Origin: Eubacterium sp.
GTDB lineage: Bacteria > Bacillota_A > Clostridia > Lachnospirales > Lachnospiraceae
Length of the DNA stretch: 64,000 nucleotides
Reading direction: 5' to 3'
NCBI GenBank assembly: GCA_024687845.1
Contig: JAILEL010000158.1
Coordinates: 13,471-77,470 of the forward strand
How positions within the stretch are numbered: position 1 is the stretch's first letter; each line of letters opens with the position of its first letter. The translations under genes were made by a program, and so were the position numbers. This document shows positions 28,814 to 37,776 of this stretch, one piece after another. Below the pieces are notes generated by a model. It searched no databases, was not told where the DNA came from, and saw nothing but the letters and a program-made list of their open reading frames with translations.

Positions 28814-28857
28814 ATTTTCGCAAAACTATGGTTTCACGAATAAATATGTCTCTTTAT

Positions 28858-28903
28858 AATATACCACTATTCTATATATTTTTCAATATATTTATAGTGG
28901 TAT
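28858..28903 (-). promoter_or_regulatory. Promoter and palindromic operator for the recombinase leader
   Basis: On the minus strand, TTGAAA (28886-28881), a 17-base spacer and TATATT (28863-28858). A perfect 10-base inverted repeat, ATACCACTAT (28861-28870) and ATAGTGGTAT (28894-28903), straddles the -35 and spacer and could bind a repressor. Transcription would start near 28851 and run through the structured element into the recombinase. Confidence 0.55.
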
Positions 28904-29016
28904 TTGTTTATTTATTAATTTATAAATTTATTTATATATTAATTTAGATGTAGTTATGTATGTTTTATTTATTGATTATATTTATTGTTATGAATGATTT
29001 TTATTAATCATAGCTT

Positions 29017-29706
29017 TTAATAATATTCTATATATTTTCTTTTGCTTAGTTCTCTTATAAAATGGCTAAGTGGAAATCCAACGACGTTGTTATAGTCGCC
29101 ATTGATTGACTCAACTAATCTGGAGCCGATTCCCTGAATTCCGTATGCACCGGCTTTATCCATTGGTTCTCCGGTTGCTATATAATCTAAAGCTTCATAT
29201 TCGTTAAATGAGAACATTTTCACCTCAGTTTTTACATAAAAACTAAAGTTATCAATTATATTATCAGAATCTGATTCATTATCTTTTGAGGCTTTGTCAC
29301 ATTTTGTCAGATCTATAAATTTACAGGAAACTCCTGTATATACTTCATGACTACGTCCTGATAATCTCATTAAAAAGTCTTTGGCTTCTTCTATATTTTT
29401 AGGTTTTCCAAGTATTTTCTCATCTAAAGCAACTACTGTGTCGGCGCCTACGACCAGCACTCGGCCAACTTCGTCATTTTGTAATGAGAAAACCGAATCC
29501 ATTTTAGAGGTTTTACGAATAAATATATCCGAAACTGCTCCTGCTTTCTGTTCTGACAGATCTAATACCACATCAGAAGGCTTTGTATATTCTGTTTTTT
29601 CTTGTATATCGTTTGTAATAATTTGAAATTCCAGCCCTGCCTGTTTCAGAAGTTCTCTTCTTCTAGGTGAATTAGAAGCCAGAATAATCTGTATCTTTTG
29701 TCTCAT
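29017..29706 (-). CDS. maf: Maf family nucleotide pyrophosphatase
   Basis: Hydrolyses non-canonical or regular nucleoside triphosphates and is linked to septum control. Family motifs are present: ASNSPRRRELL at the N terminus, GADTVVALDEKILGKP, and DKAGAYGIQGIG near the C terminus. At 229 residues it is somewhat longer than typical Maf; an insertion around KCDKASKDNESDSDN accounts for part of this. The ribosome binding site is weak. Confidence 0.93.
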   Translation of the reverse strand: MRQKIQIILASNSPRRRELLKQAGLEFQIITNDIQEKTEYTKPSDVVLDLSEQKAGAVSDIFIRKTSKMDSVFSLQNDEVGRVLVVGADTVVALDEKILGKPKNIEEAKDFLMRLSGRSHEVYTGVSCKFIDLTKCDKASKDNESDSDNIIDNFSFYVKTEVKMFSFNEYEALDYIATGEPMDKAGAYGIQGIGSRLVESINGDYNNVVGFPLSHFIRELSKRKYIEYY

Positions 29707-29788
29707 TTTATATTATTCTTTATATTTTTATTAATTTAAGTATATGTTTACTCTTCAGATTTACTAAGAATACTCTCTTGCTTTCTAC

Positions 29789-30841
29789 TTAATCATTATC
29801 CTTTTCCGAATATTTAATAAGTAATTTATTAAAATATCCCGGAAGTTCGCTCTTAAATTCCATATACTCTCCAGTGACTGGATGAATAAAACCGAGTGTT
29901 CCTGCATGAAGTACTTGTCCCTTTAGATTAAAAGGACATTTCTTAGGACCGTATACGTCATCTCCCAAAAGTGGATGATTAATACTTGCCAAATGTACTC
30001 TTATCTGATGTGTTCTTCCCGTTTCAAGCTTGCACTTAATATAAGAAAAATTATCCTTCAGATTTTCTTTTAAAAATACGTGTGTTACCGCTCTTCTTCC
30101 ATCGGGATCTATAACCATTTTTTTTCGGTCATTCTTGCCTCGATTTATAGGTTTATTAATCTTTAAAGTGTAAAAATCAGATGTATTATCAAACATAAGC
30201 TCTGATACGTTCTGACTTTCAAAGGAATACGCTCTTAGTATAGGATTTTCTTCAATCGAAACCTTTTCTAATTTATCTATATCGAAATGATTATATACTA
30301 TGCAGCTATATATTCTATGTATACTATGCTTTTCAAACTGCTCAGCAAGGCTCTGATGGGCTTTGTCAGTTTTACATACAACTAATAGTCCACTTGTATC
30401 TTTATCGATTCTATGGACGATTCCAGGCCTTTCTACGCCGTTTATAGAGGAAAGTCTGTCTCCACAATGATACATTAATGCATTTACAAGTGTTCCTGTA
30501 TAATTTCCAGCTGCAGGATGAACTACCATTCCCTGTGGTTTTTCTATCACTATCAGATCATCATCCTCATATACGATATCAAGAGGTATATTTTCTGGAA
30601 GTATATCGAGTTTTTCCGGTTCAGGTAATAATACTTTTACCTTATCTTTACTTCGCAGCTTATAAGATGCTTTAACACTTCTAGACGTATTATTTGTATC
30701 AATTATAGTTACTTTACCTTCATCTGTGAGTTTCTGAATATAAGACCTTGATATCCCATCTATCATTACAGATATGTATTTATCGAGTCTTTCTCCTACA
30801 TATTCAATTTCTGGAGTAAATTCAAATAGCTGTTCAGACAT
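29789..30841 (-). CDS. rluD: RluA/RluD-family 23S rRNA pseudouridine synthase
   Basis: Converts specific uridines in rRNA to pseudouridine. An S4 RNA-binding domain (about residues 15-75) precedes the catalytic domain with HRIDKDTSGLLVV, which holds the catalytic Asp, and CKLETGRTHQIRVHLA. An extra segment of about 40 residues splits the catalytic domain around residues 200-245. It lies in the lspA-rluD order common in Firmicutes. Target sites cannot be deduced. Confidence 0.9.
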   Translation of the reverse strand: MSEQLFEFTPEIEYVGERLDKYISVMIDGISRSYIQKLTDEGKVTIIDTNNTSRSVKASYKLRSKDKVKVLLPEPEKLDILPENIPLDIVYEDDDLIVIEKPQGMVVHPAAGNYTGTLVNALMYHCGDRLSSINGVERPGIVHRIDKDTSGLLVVCKTDKAHQSLAEQFEKHSIHRIYSCIVYNHFDIDKLEKVSIEENPILRAYSFESQNVSELMFDNTSDFYTLKINKPINRGKNDRKKMVIDPDGRRAVTHVFLKENLKDNFSYIKCKLETGRTHQIRVHLASINHPLLGDDVYGPKKCPFNLKGQVLHAGTLGFIHPVTGEYMEFKSELPGYFNKLLIKYSEKDND

Positions 30842-30936
30842 AGCTTATTTATCTCCTAATATCATACCATCATGAAATGCAAACACTAATTATGTTCTTC
30901 CATTTTATCTACTTTGTTTTTTCTACTGTGAATTTT

Positions 30937-31500
30937 CTACTTTGTATTTTCTTCTTCAGATTTATCTTCTGATATATCTTCTCGTTTTTCTTTCTGCGAC
31001 TTCTTATTTTCTCCAAGGATTCTATCCATATCTTCTGATTTATATTTTAATATAAATAAGAAAATGAGTACAAATACACTTACTGTTACAAATATATCTG
31101 CTACATTAAATACTGGGAAATTAATAATCTTAAAATATATAAAATCAGTTACATATTTAAATCTTATTCTATCTATCATATTTCCGATTGCTCCACCCAT
31201 AATAAGTACAAGACATACTCTTATTGGCAGATATTTGTTTTCATCAACAATATTATGATAGATATAACAGATTGCAACTGAAATAATTATCGTAATCACA
31301 AGCAGAACCGGTATCATTCCTGAAAATTTACCCCAGGCTGCTCCACTATTATGTATATGGGTAATTACTACCGCATTACCTATAACAGGAATTTCTTTAT
31401 GAAGTTCAACATTTTCTATTATCAGATATTTAGTAAATTGATCTAAGGCTGCCAGTATTATTACCATAATAGCTGCTGTCAGATATTTTTTTATGTTCAT
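30937..31500 (-). CDS. lspA: Lipoprotein signal peptidase (signal peptidase II)
   Basis: A membrane aspartyl protease that removes signal peptides from prolipoproteins such as the DUF3048 protein here. It has four hydrophobic helices and the catalytic Asp pair, in GNMIDRI and FNVADIFV; NSGAAWG is also conserved. A charged C-terminal tail of about 30 residues (Lys/Glu-rich) extends beyond the usual end. It is 96 bases upstream of the rluD-type gene. Confidence 0.95.
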   Translation of the reverse strand: MNIKKYLTAAIMVIILAALDQFTKYLIIENVELHKEIPVIGNAVVITHIHNSGAAWGKFSGMIPVLLVITIIISVAICYIYHNIVDENKYLPIRVCLVLIMGGAIGNMIDRIRFKYVTDFIYFKIINFPVFNVADIFVTVSVFVLIFLFILKYKSEDMDRILGENKKSQKEKREDISEDKSEEENTK

Positions 31501-31543
31501 AATAAATGAATCCTTTTCAATAAAACTTATATACAGAATAATA

Positions 31544-31561
31544 GCATCCTTTTCAGGATGC
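31544..31561 (-). terminator. Hairpin after divIVA, weak terminator
   Basis: GCATCCT (31544-31550) pairs with AGGATGC (31555-31561) around a TTTC loop. On the minus strand it is followed by TATTATTC rather than a pure T run, so termination may be partial. Confidence 0.45.
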
Positions 31562-31614
31562 CATAATATTCATCAGACATTAAATTATACAATAAATTAC
31601 TATAAAAAATATAA

Positions 31615-32310
31615 TTAGTCTCCAAAAGGATTTATTCCATCTCCACCAAGGGTTGAGCCATAAACATTAGATGAATTACTCCTTTTATCTTCTCTTGCCA
31701 GACTGAGGCCTGTTTTCATACCAGTTGGTCTCGTTACTCCGCCTCCACCAAGATTACTGGTTTCACGCATCTGAGCATCACCACCAAACTCAAAAAGGTT
31801 ATTAGCTTCATTAGCAGCCTGCTCAACCTTTTTCCTTCTGTAGTCTCTCGATTTATCATCAGAATCAGGATCGAAATCATTTTCTCTGAGATAAGTTGAT
31901 ACCTGTCTTACAAGTCTGTTAAAGTTCATCTTGTATTCAGTATACTCTGCAGCAAGCTTAACGATTTCTTCCTGTAACTGATCACGCTCAGCCTTTGCAT
32001 CTTTTACAATCTCATTTGCATGAGACTTAGCTTCCATCTCAATGGCTTTAGCAGTTTTCTCAGCATTTGTAACAGATTCCTGTGAATTCTTCTCAGCACG
32101 AAGAAGAGTCTTATTCAGATCCTCTTCTTTTACCTTATAATGTTGCACAGTATCAGTAAGTGTTATTACCTTCTCTTTAAGTTCAGCATTTGACTTATAA
32201 AGCTCGCCATAGCTTTTTGAAACCTCTTCAAAAAAGCTTGTCACATCTTTTTTATCAAAACCAAGACCAGTTTTAAATCTTTTCTGCTGAATATCAACCG
32301 GTGTTAACAT
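31615..32310 (-). CDS. DivIVA-domain protein
   Basis: A cytoplasmic coiled-coil protein that marks negatively curved membrane at septa and poles. The N-terminal DivIVA motif is MLTPVDIQQKRFKTGLGFDK, followed by a long coiled coil to about residue 140 and a low-complexity, Gly/Asn-rich tail ending in GINPFGD. It sits directly downstream of sepF, as in many Firmicutes division clusters. Whether it acts as DivIVA proper or a GpsB-like partner is not clear. Confidence 0.9.
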   Translation of the reverse strand: MLTPVDIQQKRFKTGLGFDKKDVTSFFEEVSKSYGELYKSNAELKEKVITLTDTVQHYKVKEEDLNKTLLRAEKNSQESVTNAEKTAKAIEMEAKSHANEIVKDAKAERDQLQEEIVKLAAEYTEYKMNFNRLVRQVSTYLRENDFDPDSDDKSRDYRRKKVEQAANEANNLFEFGGDAQMRETSNLGGGGVTRPTGMKTGLSLAREDKRSNSSNVYGSTLGGDGINPFGD

Positions 32311-32354
32311 TCCAACCCCCCTAAAGCTATTCTAAATTATTAAAACGCTTATAA

Positions 32355-32978
32355 TTAATATCTTATACCGCCGGCAGAGTTAAGAATCTCTTCCCTCAAA
32401 TCTCCTGATACCTCTATACTGCTGGGAACAGCGATAAAAATATTTGCTGATATAGCTTTAAGTTCTCCGCCTATTCCATAACAAGCACCACCAATAAAAT
32501 CAATTATTCTCTGAGCTGATTCTATCTGAAGTCCTTCCATGTTTATAACAATTGCTTTTCCTCTTTTAAGAAAATCTACAACTGTCTGTGCATCATCAAA
32601 CTCCTGCGGTTTAATAACAAAAACTTCATGAGCTGCATTAGTTTTTCTTTTTGCACCTCCGTCAAAAGAAACAAGCTTGTCGGTTGCTGTCTGTGTCTGA
32701 AAACTTGGTCTTCTTGGTTCTTTGCTCTCACGAAAATCTCTTGATGTATCACCAAAGCTTCTGGACTCTCTTGTATCCTTCGTATCTCTTGAGGATGAAT
32801 AAGTCGGCTTAGAAGAAGCAGCTGGTTTCTCGGTTACTGTAGAACGCTTCTTTCTATAAGTATCCTGATAATCATCATCCTCATCTTCAAGAATGTAATC
32901 ATCATCCTCTTCGTAATCATCATCCTCTTCATCATTTATTCTGAAATGATCCAGAAAGCTTTTTCTACCTTTTGCCAT
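32355..32978 (-). CDS. sepF: Cell division protein SepF
   Basis: Membrane-associated anchor for FtsZ. The C-terminal SepF domain (about residues 115-207) shows VIKPQEFDDAQTVVDFLKRG, VINMEGLQIESAQRIIDFIG and FIAVPSSIEV. The N-terminal membrane-targeting stretch is followed by a strongly acidic Asp/Glu/Tyr run (residues about 15-38) and a Ser/Arg-rich linker, making it longer than typical SepF (about 150). yggS lies 18 bases upstream. Confidence 0.95.
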   Translation of the reverse strand: MAKGRKSFLDHFRINDEEDDDYEEDDDYILEDEDDDYQDTYRKKRSTVTEKPAASSKPTYSSSRDTKDTRESRSFGDTSRDFRESKEPRRPSFQTQTATDKLVSFDGGAKRKTNAAHEVFVIKPQEFDDAQTVVDFLKRGKAIVINMEGLQIESAQRIIDFIGGACYGIGGELKAISANIFIAVPSSIEVSGDLREEILNSAGGIRY

Positions 32979-32996
32979 CTAAGTAATTCTCCAATC

Positions 32997-33692
32997 CTAT
33001 AGGTTATAATTTCTCTCTCCAAATATTGCTGTCCCTACTCTGACCATCGTTGCACCCTCTTCTACAGCTACAACATAATCATTAGTCATCCCCATGGACA
33101 GAATATCCATGTCAACATTATCTATGTTTTCTGATTTTATGTCAAGTAATAATTCATGCATCCCTTTAAACAAATCACGATTTTCTTCGGGATCTGATAC
33201 AAATGGAGCAATTGTCATGAGGCCTTTTATGTTAACAGACTTGAATTTTTCACTAATTTCCTTAATTAAAGGAAGAACTTCTTCTTTTTTTACACCGAAT
33301 TTGCTATCCTCTTCAGCATAATTAACCTCTATTAAAACATCAGCTTTTATTCCATGCTTAACCGCTTCTTTTTCAATAGTTTCAGCAAGATGGATAGAAT
33401 CAACAGAATGAATAAGGACTGCCTTATCTATAATATATTTAACCTTATTAGTCTGAAGGTGTCCTATCTGATGAAAATGCACCGGCTTAGATACACTTTC
33501 ATACTTCTGTTTCAGTTCCTGAGGTTTATTCTCACCGAATTCCATTACTCCTTCAGCAGCAAGCTCTTCAATACATTCAAGTGGTTTTGTTTTACTTACT
33601 GCTACAAGCGTTATTTCTTCAGGATTTCTTCCAACTCTTTTTGCAGCAGCATCTATATTAGTTTTAACTTTATTATAATTATCGATTAGCAT
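32997..33692 (-). CDS. PLP-binding protein YggS/YlmE family
   Basis: A pyridoxal phosphate homeostasis protein of 231 residues. The PLP lysine lies in LVAVSKTKP; further signatures are GENKPQELKQK, FHQIGHLQTNKVKYI and LSMGMTNDY. The ATG at 33692 is chosen because AGGGA lies about eight bases upstream and the family N terminus starts there; the longer upstream frame would run into the previous gene. It is the usual neighbour of sepF. Confidence 0.93.
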   Translation of the reverse strand: MLIDNYNKVKTNIDAAAKRVGRNPEEITLVAVSKTKPLECIEELAAEGVMEFGENKPQELKQKYESVSKPVHFHQIGHLQTNKVKYIIDKAVLIHSVDSIHLAETIEKEAVKHGIKADVLIEVNYAEEDSKFGVKKEEVLPLIKEISEKFKSVNIKGLMTIAPFVSDPEENRDLFKGMHELLLDIKSENIDNVDMDILSMGMTNDYVVAVEEGATMVRVGTAIFGERNYNL

Positions 33693-33759
33693 TTTCTTAT
33701 TCCCTGTAATTTCTTCAAAATTCTTATAAAAAATATAATTACCAAAAGTAACTTTATAT

Positions 33760-35208
33760 TTAGTAAAGTGTCTGATTCTCATTAACCTGAGAACAATCAA
33801 GCACTACATTATCAAATTCTTTAAGATATCCATCGTCTTTCAGGATTGTAAATTCATCCTGTGACATTACAACTTCTACCTCTGTAAAATCAGCTATTCC
33901 TGCATTTGCCACATAAACGCCCTGCATTTTTTCACGTTCAAGTGAAAGCACTGGAGTATTCTCACGCTGATCAGGAGAGAAAAGAATATCTGTATCAAAG
34001 AATGAATTCTTTTCAACATAATAATAATCTTCATCTGACCTGTATATCTTAAGATTAATATCCTTCATAACAGATTTATCTGATGCATCACCAGCAGTTG
34101 ATTTTTCATCAAATCTCTGAACAGTCACACTATGTGTTGAAGATTCCTTGTCTTCTTTTACATATCCTACAGGAATTTTATAGGTCTCTTTTTCTAATAT
34201 AGATGAATTAGGAACCTTTAATCCCTCATATTTATCAAGAATTATTTCAACATTTAAAAATCTGTCATCAATATAGTCGACCATGTATTTGTTAAGTGGT
34301 ATATTAGCAAAATATACATCACCGCTCTGATTCAAGGTATAAGAAGCTGTGATATCATTTGGTGAACCATTTATAACAAATCTCAGATTCTGTTCTTTCT
34401 TAAGCTTTTCAGCCTGCTCAGGAGAAAGCATACATACAACATGCCAGTTTTCATCTGCAACTATCTTAAAAACAACAGAACCGGAATCCATGATATCTCC
34501 TGTTTTAAGAGATTCCTTCTTATAGCTTGTCTGATCAAAATCATCAACTGATAAGGTCTCTGGTGTTTTCTTTTCATAACCATCAGTGTAATACGTGATT
34601 ACACCACTTTCAGTTGATTTAATATTTTCAAGAGTAGAACTAACAGCTGCACCACCTTTGTTAATCTCTTTAATCATAACCTCTGAGGAAAGCTCCATAA
34701 CCTTACTTTCAATTTCAGATTTGAAATTATAAAGGTTAGAAAAGTTTACATCAGAATAGCTGGATTTATAGCTGTCAATTGCATTTCTAATATTTGTATA
34801 ATCAGCATTTGTAAAGAGTTCATTTCCTTCATCATTATCACCAGCAGCCTTTATAGCACTGATGACATTTCCAGTTTCATCCACTGTGCAGACTGGTGAA
34901 CCCTTTTGAACCTTATCACCATCTCTTACGAAATAAATCAGATATCCTGATTTAGATGAATTAATCTGAAGCTCATTTCTAAGAGCTATAGCTGTACATT
35001 TTATGTTATTGTTAATATTACTCGAGCTGACCTTATATGTAGTAATCGGATCTTTAGAAACTGACTTGATAATACTAGCAACAACATAGATCAGTATAAT
35101 AAAAAATATAATAAATACTGAATTAAGTCTCGCTGTTCTTGTCAGTCTGACAACCTTCTGATCAGTCCTTCTTCTTTTTTTACTTCTACGTTTATTATTT
35201 TCCCCCAT
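33760..35208 (-). CDS. HlyD-like membrane-anchored adaptor protein
   Basis: A 482-residue protein with a very basic N terminus (KRRSKKRRRTDQK), one membrane helix at about residues 28-50, and a large external part. A lipoyl-like half motif (SGYLIYFVRDGDKVQKGSPV) is typical of HlyD/membrane-fusion proteins. No transporter gene adjoins it. Its position in the division and cell-wall cluster, next to yggS/sepF, suggests an envelope role, but the function is unknown. Confidence 0.75.
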   Translation of the reverse strand: MGENNKRRSKKRRRTDQKVVRLTRTARLNSVFIIFFIILIYVVASIIKSVSKDPITTYKVSSSNINNNIKCTAIALRNELQINSSKSGYLIYFVRDGDKVQKGSPVCTVDETGNVISAIKAAGDNDEGNELFTNADYTNIRNAIDSYKSSYSDVNFSNLYNFKSEIESKVMELSSEVMIKEINKGGAAVSSTLENIKSTESGVITYYTDGYEKKTPETLSVDDFDQTSYKKESLKTGDIMDSGSVVFKIVADENWHVVCMLSPEQAEKLKKEQNLRFVINGSPNDITASYTLNQSGDVYFANIPLNKYMVDYIDDRFLNVEIILDKYEGLKVPNSSILEKETYKIPVGYVKEDKESSTHSVTVQRFDEKSTAGDASDKSVMKDINLKIYRSDEDYYYVEKNSFFDTDILFSPDQRENTPVLSLEREKMQGVYVANAGIADFTEVEVVMSQDEFTILKDDGYLKEFDNVVLDCSQVNENQTLY

Positions 35209-35255
35209 GGAGAATCTCCCACTAAGTTTTATTCTTATTTAACATTAACAATTGT

Positions 35256-36245
35256 TTATTTTGAAAGATTAAATAATATACCTATTTTATCATACAGATC
35301 ATCCTGAGATGTTCCATCCGCTACAAAAAGCGAAAAATTCTTATCATCTATATCCACATTCATAGTAAGAATATATCCGGCAGCATCTGTTGTACCGGTT
35401 TTCCATTCCTTGATGGTTATATTAGACGGAGTTTTATAATTTCCTGCCAGAAATTCATTTGTCGGGGAAATGTCATCTTCCCAGACATATCCATCACCAT
35501 CTGTATATGAATATGTAAATGAATTATAAGAATCTATCTCATGTAGTATCTCATATTTCTTTGCTTCCTGTAATATAAGATACATGTCATATGCAGTTAT
35601 ATAATGATTATCATCATGAAGACCGTGTGGATTGCAAAAATGAGATGACGTTGCTCCAATAGCATATGCCTTGTTATTCATTCTTTCGACAAATGCACTC
35701 TGACTTCCACAGATGTATTCTGCAAGGATAATAGCATAGTCATTATACGATCTCATCATTAGACCATATAAAAGATTGCGGATAGTTATAGTACATCCAG
35801 CTCTAAGTTCACTAACAAGAGCACCTTCTTCATCAATAACAACATCTGAGTCCAAAGTCACCTTTTCATCTAAGCTAATCTCTCCATCATTTAATGCGTC
35901 GCAAACAACAATTCCAGTCATGAGCTTAGTCGTACTGGCTGGATATATTCTTCTCAGTGCATTATAAGATACTATTGGAGTTTTAGTTTCATTATTGATA
36001 AGTAAAGTAGCATAAGTATCATTTACAAACTGATCCTTTAACAGATCAGTATTTGGTTCAAGTATGCCGACACGGGACTGATAGCCTTTCAGCTCATATC
36101 CAGGCATATTATTCCTGATTGATACTTCATTTGTTATCTTATTATCATATTTATCTGCAAATCTGGTATTATCTAATACAAAGTATCCTATCGTAAGTAA
36201 TGAAGCAATAACCAGAACTGCAAAATAAATTATAGCTTTACCCAT
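35256..36245 (-). CDS. Serine-type D-alanyl-D-alanine carboxypeptidase (PBP5/DacA-like)
   Basis: Trims the terminal D-Ala of peptidoglycan stem peptides outside the membrane. An N-terminal anchor helix (IIYFAVLVIASLLTIGYFVL) is followed by the active-site motifs SxxK (STTK in YPASTTKLMTG), SxN (SYN) and KTG (WKTGTTDAAGY). The ATG at 36245, with GGAGA upstream, is preferred; it overlaps the mgsA stop by eight bases, implying coupling. The C-terminal domain of classical PBP5 is absent, giving 329 residues. Confidence 0.92.
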   Translation of the reverse strand: MGKAIIYFAVLVIASLLTIGYFVLDNTRFADKYDNKITNEVSIRNNMPGYELKGYQSRVGILEPNTDLLKDQFVNDTYATLLINNETKTPIVSYNALRRIYPASTTKLMTGIVVCDALNDGEISLDEKVTLDSDVVIDEEGALVSELRAGCTITIRNLLYGLMMRSYNDYAIILAEYICGSQSAFVERMNNKAYAIGATSSHFCNPHGLHDDNHYITAYDMYLILQEAKKYEILHEIDSYNSFTYSYTDGDGYVWEDDISPTNEFLAGNYKTPSNITIKEWKTGTTDAAGYILTMNVDIDDKNFSLFVADGTSQDDLYDKIGILFNLSK

Positions 36246-36636
36246 GATAAAGAGCTCTCCAATCAAGATCTCCTCTTTCAAGAGCTTTTACAAGCAGCTC
36301 AGCTGTTGCAAGGTTAGAAGCAAGAGGAATATTATATAAATCACATAATGTAGAAATATTATGAAAATCATTATTATGTGGCTGACTTGCAATAGTCTCT
36401 CTGAGGAAAATAACCATATCCATCTGGTTACTTTCAATTTGTGTAGCAATCTGCTCAACACCACCCAGGTGACCTGCTAAAAACTTATGTACATTTATAC
36501 CAGCAGCTGTTTCAACCAATCGACCAGTTGTTTCAGTTGCATAAACATCATGACGGCCAAGTATGCCTCTATACGCAATACAAAAATTCTGCATCAGTTT
36601 TTTCTTAGGATCATGTGCAATAAGTACTATATTCAT
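36238..36636 (-). CDS. mgsA: Methylglyoxal synthase-like protein, altered active-site motif
   Basis: The fold and length (132 residues) fit MgsA, which converts dihydroxyacetone phosphate to methylglyoxal. Present are IAHDPKKKLMQNF, TTGRLVE, QPH and NIPLASNLATAELLV. In well-studied enzymes the motif GGDQQ carries the proposed catalytic Asp (Asp71 in E. coli numbering); here it reads GGVEQ, with Val at that position and Glu next to it. It may be inactive, use the neighbouring Glu, or have another role. The location after rodA is the standard clostridial order. Confidence 0.85.
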   Translation of the reverse strand: MNIVLIAHDPKKKLMQNFCIAYRGILGRHDVYATETTGRLVETAAGINVHKFLAGHLGGVEQIATQIESNQMDMVIFLRETIASQPHNNDFHNISTLCDLYNIPLASNLATAELLVKALERGDLDWRALYHG

Positions 36637-36665
36637 ACCATCCTCCTATAAATATATTTTCCCAA

Positions 36666-37775
36666 TTAATATCTCTTCTTCTGGAGACTTACATTCAAAA
36701 CAATACCGATTCCAATAGAAAGACTAACAAGTGAAGTCAGTCCATAGCTTACAAATGGCAAAGGAATTCCAGTATTTGGAAGAAGCTTTGTGGCAACTCC
36801 GATATTGATAAAAGACTGATATCCGATAAGACATCCTATGCCATAAGCCAGTAAGCTCCCGGCGTCATCTCTAGCGTGCCGCCCAGCCCTTATACATTGT
36901 AACACTATCAGCAAAATAATTCCAATTATTATTACACTTCCGAAGAATCCAAAGGATTCACCTACAGCAGAAAAGATAAAGTCTGTCTGCTGCTCTGAAA
37001 TAAGATTGGTATCACTTGTATTTGTATCACCCTTTTTACGAAGTCCTTTACCCATCAGCTGGCCTGAACCAATAGCCATAACAGAGTTTTCCTGCTGCAT
37101 TGTTTCATCCTCATATTCTGAAGGATAGATAAATGACATTATACGGGTAACCTGATGCTGATATAAAAGCTTTTGATCCGGTTTCTGAATGTACCAGATG
37201 AATATACTAAAGGTCGGAATAAGAATCAGAAGTGCAATTCCGATAATCTTATAGCTGAGACCTGAGATATACAGCAATGTAAAAAGTACAAGAGTCAGAC
37301 AAAGTGTAGTAGATAGATCCGGTTCTTTATATATAAGAAGTATTGGGATTACCCAGAAAAACAAAAATCCAAATATACCTCTTATGGAATTGACCTTTTC
37401 TTCCTCTATAAGTTTACTCAGGAAAAATGCCATAAATATAATCATGAGAATCTTAGCAAGCTCTGATGGCTGAAATCTGATACCAGCCAGAGTAAACCAT
37501 CTTCTCGCATTATTTACCGAAGTTCCTGCCAGAAGAACAAGGGCAAGAAGTACAGTACTAAAAATATACAGAGGATATGCAAATTTTAGAATAAAATGAT
37601 AGTCGATAAAAGATATAATAATCATGAAGACTATGGATATTCCAAAACCTATGGACTGCTTAACGGTATAGACACTATTAACACTATTTATTAGCAGAAT
37701 ACCAATAAGCATTATAGCTACAACAAGAGAAAACAATATATAGTTGTAATATCTCATACTATATTTTTTAAACAT
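36666..37775 (-). CDS. rodA: Peptidoglycan polymerase RodA (SEDS family)
   Basis: A lipid II glycosyltransferase of the elongation machinery, working with PBP2. It has ten hydrophobic helices in 369 residues. SEDS signatures are ARRWFTLAGIRFQPSELAK, YKEPDLSTTL and, near the C terminus, KLLPNTGIPLPFVSYGLTS. It starts one base after the mrdA stop region, so the two are coexpressed. Confidence 0.95.
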   Translation of the reverse strand: MFKKYSMRYYNYILFSLVVAIMLIGILLINSVNSVYTVKQSIGFGISIVFMIIISFIDYHFILKFAYPLYIFSTVLLALVLLAGTSVNNARRWFTLAGIRFQPSELAKILMIIFMAFFLSKLIEEEKVNSIRGIFGFLFFWVIPILLIYKEPDLSTTLCLTLVLFTLLYISGLSYKIIGIALLILIPTFSIFIWYIQKPDQKLLYQHQVTRIMSFIYPSEYEDETMQQENSVMAIGSGQLMGKGLRKKGDTNTSDTNLISEQQTDFIFSAVGESFGFFGSVIIIGIILLIVLQCIRAGRHARDDAGSLLAYGIGCLIGYQSFINIGVATKLLPNTGIPLPFVSYGLTSLVSLSIGIGIVLNVSLQKKRY

Positions 37776-37776
37776 T

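Noticed and set aside
28587..28859. Plus-strand 90-codon frame across the structured element
   Set aside because: It has no ribosome binding site, and its composition follows the inverted repeats rather than a protein.
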